A stretch of DNA of 10,856 bases from assembly GCA_948759685.1 (NCBI GenBank), contig CAQBGY010000083.1:1-10856 (forward strand). The letters run 5' to 3'. Shown here piece by piece: positions 7,227-10,856 of the stretch. The notes below the pieces were generated by a model. The model was not told the DNA's origin. It saw nothing but the letters and a program-made list of their open reading frames with translations, and did no database searches. The first letter of the stretch is position 1. The number at the start of each line of letters is the position of its first letter. This stretch comes from an uncultured Eubacterium sp. Its GTDB lineage: Bacteria > Bacillota_A > Clostridia > Lachnospirales > Lachnospiraceae. A program made the position numbers and the translations under genes.

Positions 7227-7230
7227 TTGA

Positions 7231-7264
7231 AAAAAGCAGGATGATGAAAATCTCCTGCTTTTTC
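7231..7264 (+). terminator. Rho-independent terminator of the tRNA unit
   Basis: An 11-bp stem, AAAAAGCAGGA (7231-7241) with TCCTGCTTTTT (7253-7263), closes an 11-base loop that can itself form a 3-bp GAT/ATC stem around GAAA. The T run ends the stem. It lies directly after tRNA-Leu. Confidence 0.9.
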
Positions 7265-7287
7265 TTTATGCATTTAATGAATGATAT

Positions 7288-7316
7288 TTGACAGTAGTCG
7301 ACATATTATGTAAAAT
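7288..7316 (+). promoter_or_regulatory. Sigma-A promoter of the rpiB unit
   Basis: A perfect TTGACA (7288-7293) is followed after 17 bases by TAAAAT (7311-7316). The leader to the rpiB ATG is about 45 bases and is AT-rich. The spacer contains the palindrome ACATATTATGT (7301-7311), which also occurs in the symporter promoter. Confidence 0.75.
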
Positions 7317-7346
7317 AAAAACATTAAAAAAATATATATAAATAAT

Positions 7347-7366
7347 AGGAAATAAGAGGAAATAAG
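7347..7366 (+). repeat. Tandem 10-bp duplication carrying two ribosome-site cores before rpiB
   Basis: AGGAAATAAG occurs twice in direct succession (7347-7356 and 7357-7366). The join makes AGAGGA (7355-7360), 7 bases before the ATG at 7368, which is the functional ribosome site. The upstream copy is a decoy or standby site. Confidence 0.8.
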
Positions 7367-7367
7367 A

Positions 7368-7823
7368 ATGAAGATAGGATTTGGCTGTGACCATGCGGCA
7401 ATTGATTTGAAAAATGAATTAATTCAGTATATGTCAGAAAAGGGTTACGAATGTGTTGATTATGGAACCGGTTACGATGAAGATGGTGAGATTATAAAAT
7501 GCGATTATCCTGCAAAAGGAGAAGAAGTGGGACGTGCAGTTGTTTCCAAAGAAGTAGACTATGGTGTGCTTATTTGTGGAACCGGAATCGGAATCTCTGT
7601 TTCAGCAAACAAAGTGCCTGGAGTAATTGCAGCAGTTTGCAGTGAGCCATATTCTGCAAGATTGACAAAGCAGCATAATAATGCAAATATCATTGCATTT
7701 GGAGCCAGAGTTGTCGGTACAGAATTGGCAAAAATGATTTTGGACGAGTTTTTTGATGCTGAATTTGAAGGTGGAAGACATCAGAGAAGAGTAGACATGA
7801 TTCGGGAGATTGAAAATCGCTAA
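7368..7823 (+). CDS. rpiB: Ribose-5-phosphate isomerase B
   Basis: Interconverts ribose 5-phosphate and ribulose 5-phosphate in the non-oxidative pentose phosphate pathway, in the cytosol. At 151 aa it is the usual RpiB/LacAB length, and the whole sequence fits the family. D8-H9 lie in the N-terminal GFGCDHAA segment. C70 in ICGTGIGISVSANK is the general base position. H103 lies in the HNNANIIAFGAR helix, and R137 and R141 are phosphate-binding residues in GGRHQRRV. Single-copy LacA/LacB-type subunits usually lack parts of this set, and no lac genes are near, which favours RpiB. It has its own promoter, and the next gene starts 39 bases later without a terminator between them, so the two are probably co-transcribed. 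Confidence 0.94.
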   Translation: MKIGFGCDHAAIDLKNELIQYMSEKGYECVDYGTGYDEDGEIIKCDYPAKGEEVGRAVVSKEVDYGVLICGTGIGISVSANKVPGVIAAVCSEPYSARLTKQHNNANIIAFGARVVGTELAKMILDEFFDAEFEGGRHQRRVDMIREIENR

Positions 7824-7862
7824 TATACAATAAATAAATTATGAAAAAACGTGGGATAAAAA

Positions 7863-8987
7863 ATGATAGTAATTAAAGAAGTAAAGACAAGAAAAGACTT
7901 GCGTACATTTGCGGGTTTTAATGAAAAAATGTATCGGGATGTACCGCAGGCAATGCCGGATTTGATTTCAGATGAGATGGCTAATTTTAATCCAAAGAAA
8001 AATCCGGCTTTCGCATATGCAGAGTCAAGACAGTGGTTAGCATATAAAGATGGCGAATGTGTCGGACGTATAGGTGCAATTATCAGTCATAAAGCGAACG
8101 AAAAATGGAATAGGAAAAGAATTCGATTCACAAGAGTAGATTTTATAGATGATTACGAGGTATCAGCGGCACTGTTTAAACAGGTCGAGGACTGGGGAAG
8201 AGAAAAAGGGCTTGATGCAGTTCATGGACCAATGGGATTTTGCGATTTGGATCAGGAAGGTATGTTAATTGAGGGGTTCGAGTATGATGGTATTTTTATT
8301 ACTATCAACAATGCCCCATATTATAAAGAACATATGGAACGTCTTGGTTATGGAAAATCAGTAGATTGGATTGAGAATAGAATCAATATTCCAAAAGAAC
8401 TTCCGAAAGTTTTTGAAAAGATGGAGGAACGTGTTCTAAAGGAAAATAATTTAAGGGTTGTAAAATTGAAAAACCGTCTACAGCTTAAAAAGTATATAGG
8501 TAACGTTTTTTCAGTGATTAATGATACTGCAAAAGTGCTTTACGGAGAGGTAGATTTAACAGATGAAATGATTAAGAAATATGTTGGACAGTTTATTCTG
8601 ATGGTAAACGTACGATTTATTTCTCTAATTGTAGATGAAAATGGACGAATGGTAGGTATTGGTGTGACAGTTCCATCTATGGGACAGGCCTCCAAAAAAT
8701 CACGTGGCAGATTGTTTCCTTTTGGATGGGCAAGATTATTATATGCCCCATTTTCTAAACCGGAAACATTAGAATTATATCTGGTTGGTGTGTTAGATGA
8801 GTATAAGAATAAAGGACTGCCTGCTGTTTTAGTAACGGAGATACTGAGGGCTGCGATTAAAGATGGAATGAAATATGCAGAGACCGGACCTATGTTGGAA
8901 GATAATATAAAAGTTCATTCATTATGGAAGAGATTTGATAAGATAGAGCACAGACGGAGAAGATGCTGGATTAAGGAATTGCATTAA
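7863..8987 (+). CDS. GNAT-fold protein of unknown substrate (YghO-like, two GNAT-like halves)
   Basis: Probably an acyl-CoA-dependent N-acetyltransferase-like cytosolic protein of 374 aa. No specific reaction can be named. The N-terminal half carries the conserved HGPMGFCDLDQEGMLIEGF segment (121-139) seen in the widespread YghO-type group. The C-terminal half has a GNAT motif A-like strand and turn, LVGVLDEYKNKGLPA (307-321), where the basic-x-x-Gly turn would hold the CoA pyrophosphate. A conserved-looking HRRRRCWIKEL end follows. This suggests a tandem GNAT arrangement with perhaps only the C-terminal half binding CoA. There is no signal peptide or membrane segment. The ribosome site is weak (GTGGGA, 6 bases before the ATG), so translation may rely on coupling with rpiB 39 bases upstream. 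It ends in a terminator 11 bases after the stop. Confidence 0.75.
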   Translation: MIVIKEVKTRKDLRTFAGFNEKMYRDVPQAMPDLISDEMANFNPKKNPAFAYAESRQWLAYKDGECVGRIGAIISHKANEKWNRKRIRFTRVDFIDDYEVSAALFKQVEDWGREKGLDAVHGPMGFCDLDQEGMLIEGFEYDGIFITINNAPYYKEHMERLGYGKSVDWIENRINIPKELPKVFEKMEERVLKENNLRVVKLKNRLQLKKYIGNVFSVINDTAKVLYGEVDLTDEMIKKYVGQFILMVNVRFISLIVDENGRMVGIGVTVPSMGQASKKSRGRLFPFGWARLLYAPFSKPETLELYLVGVLDEYKNKGLPAVLVTEILRAAIKDGMKYAETGPMLEDNIKVHSLWKRFDKIEHRRRRCWIKELH

Positions 8988-8998
8988 TTTAATATAAT

Positions 8999-9045
8999 AA
9001 AGAGTTTGTTTTCAAAAATGTTCGTAGAAAAACAAACTCTTTTTT
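8999..9045 (+). terminator. Rho-independent terminator after the GNAT gene
   Basis: A 14-bp stem (8999-9012 with 9029-9042) around AGAGTTTGTTTT/AAAACAAACTCT closes a 16-base loop and runs into six T (9040-9045). It separates the rpiB unit from the symporter gene. Confidence 0.9.
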
Positions 9046-9121
9046 CTTATATAGATTATATGAAATTATTGATTCTATTAATACAATAAAAAGACAGGAA
9101 CAAGTACAAAAAAAGTAAATA

Positions 9122-9151
9122 TTGACATATTATGTACTATTATAGTATAAT
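9122..9151 (+). promoter_or_regulatory. Consensus sigma-A promoter of the symporter gene
   Basis: TTGACA (9122-9127) and TATAAT (9146-9151) are both perfect, with an 18-base spacer. Transcription should start near 9158, giving a leader of about 65 bases. ACATATTATGT (9125-9135) overlaps the -35. A promoter this good with inverted repeats at the start site usually has a repressor or leader control, but no regulator gene is seen here. Confidence 0.88.
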
Positions 9152-9185
9152 CGCTTTATTACTTTAAAGCGTAACGGTTTAAAGT
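9152..9185 (+). promoter_or_regulatory. Overlapping inverted repeats in the symporter leader (operator or switchable RNA hairpin)
   Basis: Two mutually exclusive pairings share the same central bases. CGCTTTA (9152-9158) pairs with TAAAGCG (9165-9171). ACTTTAAA (9161-9168) pairs with TTTAAAGT (9178-9185) across a 9-base spacer. They lie at or just after the predicted transcription start. A DNA operator is the simpler reading, and no known riboswitch class is recognised. Confidence 0.5.
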
Positions 9186-9223
9186 GCGACGAATAAAAAT
9201 ATTAAAAAGATGGAGGGAACATT

Positions 9224-10804
9224 ATGACAGAGACATTATGTTCAATTATGCTTGTTGCATTTTTTGCAGTGATGATTTTTGTAGGATTTTACACAAGAAA
9301 ACATGCAACAGATGTTAACGGATTTGTTTTGGGAGGACGTTCTGTAGGTCCATGGCTTACAGCTTTTGCTTTTGGAACATCTTATTTTTCGGCGGTTATC
9401 TTTGTAGGATATGCCGGACAGTTTGGATGGAATTTTGGTCTTGCGTCTACATGGGCAGGACTTGGCAACGCTTTTATTGGTTCGCTTCTTGCATGGAACG
9501 TACTTGGAAGACGGACAAGAGTTATGACACAGCATATTGATGCAAAGACTATGCCGGACTTTTTTGGAAAGAGATTTAAGTCTACACCACTGAAAGTGGC
9601 AGCATCAGTTATCGTGTTTATATTTTTGATTCCATATACAGCATCTTTATACAATGGTCTTTCCAGTTTGTTCGGCCTTGTATTTGATATTCCTTACTGG
9701 GTTGTTATTGTTGTTATGGCAGTTCTTACAGGAATCTATGTAATTTTTGGCGGATATATGGCAACCGCCATTAATGATTTTATTCAGGGAATTATTATGC
9801 TGTTTGGTATTTGTGCTGTAATTGGTGCAGTGCTTATAGATAACGGTGGTCTTATTGAAGCTACAAAGAGTCTTGCAAGTGTAACAGGGGATGCAGGATG
9901 GAAAGGAGCATATACTGCCTTTTTAGGACCGGATCCATTGGCATTATTGTTCGTTGTTATACTTACATCACTTGGTACATGGGGATTGCCGCAGATGGTT
10001 GGAAAGTTTTATGCTATTAAAAGTGAAAAAGATATACATAAAGGAACAATTATTTCTACCGTTTTTGCAATTATTGTTGCGGGAGGATGTTATTTCTTAG
10101 GTGGATTTGGCAGATTATACAGTGATAAGGTTGTTATGAATGAGATGACAGGAAAGCCGTTGTTTGACACAATTATTCCAACAATGCTTTCAACTTTGCC
10201 GGCATTGGTTATTGCGGTTGTTATTGTTTTAGTATTGTCTGCTTCTATGTCAACTCTTTCTTCACTGGTTCTTACATCGAGTTCAACATTTACGCTTGAT
10301 GTAATTCAGCCGGCATCAAAGAAAGAGATGTCAGATAAGAAACAAGTAAGTATTATGAGATTATTTATCGTATTCTTTATTCTCGTATCGGCAGTGATTG
10401 CAATTTTTAAAGATGCACATCCGGAAGTAACATTTATTGCCCAGATGATGGGTGTTTCATGGGGAGCACTTGCAGGAGCATTTCTTGCACCATTTCTTTA
10501 TGGATTATACTGGAAGGGTGTAACAAAAGCGGCGACAGTTGTGTGCTTTGTCTGGGGTTGCGGAATTGCAGTCGTTCAGTTAGTAATTACACTTGGAGGA
10601 ATTGATACTTCAGGATGGGGAACTGTTCTTGATTATATATTTAAGTCTTCTATTAACTCAGGTGTTATTGCAATGGTTGGCGGATTGGTTATAGTTCCGA
10701 TTGTCAGTCTGTTTACAAAGAAGCAGAACACAGATGAGCTAGAAGAATTGTTTGATTGTTATAACGAGAAAACAGAAGTTCCGGTAAAAGAACATTTGAA
10801 ATAA
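9224..10804 (+). CDS. Sodium:solute symporter (SSS / SLC5 family), substrate unknown
   Basis: Polytopic membrane carrier that couples uptake of a solute to sodium entry. Its 526 aa have about 13 hydrophobic helices, the SSS pattern, with the first near 6-24. Family marks are LGGRSVGP (36-43), the signature GGYMATAINDFIQG (176-189) with D185 at the position of the essential D187 of E. coli PutP, and A340/S343/T344 in SASMSTLSS, matching the PutP sodium-site residues A337/S340/T341. The position of PutP D55 reads Y54 (GTSYFSA), so it is unlikely to be a true proline carrier. The C-terminal tail (about 500-526) is charged and cytosolic. GGAGGG lies 6 bases before the ATG. It is a monocistronic-looking unit at the start of a new transcript. 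Sugar, carboxylate or amino acid substrates are all possible, and no catabolic neighbour is visible to decide. Confidence 0.9.
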   Translation: MTETLCSIMLVAFFAVMIFVGFYTRKHATDVNGFVLGGRSVGPWLTAFAFGTSYFSAVIFVGYAGQFGWNFGLASTWAGLGNAFIGSLLAWNVLGRRTRVMTQHIDAKTMPDFFGKRFKSTPLKVAASVIVFIFLIPYTASLYNGLSSLFGLVFDIPYWVVIVVMAVLTGIYVIFGGYMATAINDFIQGIIMLFGICAVIGAVLIDNGGLIEATKSLASVTGDAGWKGAYTAFLGPDPLALLFVVILTSLGTWGLPQMVGKFYAIKSEKDIHKGTIISTVFAIIVAGGCYFLGGFGRLYSDKVVMNEMTGKPLFDTIIPTMLSTLPALVIAVVIVLVLSASMSTLSSLVLTSSSTFTLDVIQPASKKEMSDKKQVSIMRLFIVFFILVSAVIAIFKDAHPEVTFIAQMMGVSWGALAGAFLAPFLYGLYWKGVTKAATVVCFVWGCGIAVVQLVITLGGIDTSGWGTVLDYIFKSSINSGVIAMVGGLVIVPIVSLFTKKQNTDELEELFDCYNEKTEVPVKEHLK

Positions 10805-10817
10805 ATTCCGGTTTGTC

Positions 10818-10856
10818 GAGGAGTGACTTTCCTGCTGAAGAAATACAGACAGAGAA
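10818..10856 (+). other. Possible ribosome site and start of a further gene at the right edge
   Basis: GAGGAG (10818-10823) lies 14 bases after the symporter stop. A CTG at 10832 would follow after 8 bases and opens a frame reading (M)LKKYRQR to the edge. GTG at 10823 is in the same frame but has no site upstream. CTG is a rare start, so this may be chance, and only 8 codons are visible. Confidence 0.25.

Noticed and set aside
6992..7273. 93-codon minus-strand frame and a 64-codon plus-strand frame (7050-7244) over the tRNAs
   Set aside because: Both translate across tRNA-Tyr and tRNA-Leu. The apparent conservation comes from the tRNA sequences.
9159..9223. Known riboswitch or T-box in the symporter leader
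   Set aside because: The leader is only about 65 bases and has no T-box sequence, specifier arm, terminator or recognisable aptamer core.

Overview
The window looks like chromosomal DNA of a low-GC Clostridia member, most probably a Lachnospiraceae (Roseburia/Agathobacter/Lachnospira-like) gut bacterium. The grounds are AT-rich codon use, strong AGGAGG-type ribosome sites, the hpt-ftsH gene order, a class B sortase with an SPKTG-type sorting signal, and tRNA genes without an encoded CCA end. The genus is an inference from protein style and was not searched.

Layout. (1) 1-4287, plus strand: the 3' part of hpt, ftsH (TTG start) and a cytosolic GH13 alpha-glucan hydrolase are spaced like one operon, which ends at a 14-bp bidirectional terminator (4323-4356). 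(2) 4361-6801, minus strand: a cell-surface cassette. A consensus promoter drives a class B sortase and an overlapping LytR-CpsA-Psr (LCP) family protein with a striking cytosolic His-rich tail. Next comes an 88-aa pre-protein with a signal peptide, a Thr/Glu/Pro/Asn linker and an SPKTG sorting signal. It has its own ribosome site and its own TATAAT promoter. (3) 6830-7264: a cluster of hairpins, including a 125-bp element bounded by 9-bp inverted repeats, followed by tRNA-Tyr(GUA), tRNA-Leu(UAA) and a terminator. (4) 7288-9045: rpiB and a GNAT-fold protein of unknown substrate, with their own promoter and terminator. (5) 9122-10804: a sodium:solute symporter behind a consensus promoter and a leader with overlapping inverted repeats. 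A possible ribosome site for a further gene lies at the right edge.

How the genes fit together. Hpt (purine salvage) and FtsH (membrane quality control) are housekeeping genes, and the GH13 enzyme appears to ride on their transcript. The sortase/LCP/mini-substrate block is the most distinctive part: it looks like a self-contained system for displaying a very short peptide on the wall, with the substrate transcribed separately from the enzymes. RpiB is a pentose phosphate enzyme. The GNAT protein and the symporter cannot be assigned a substrate from sequence alone.
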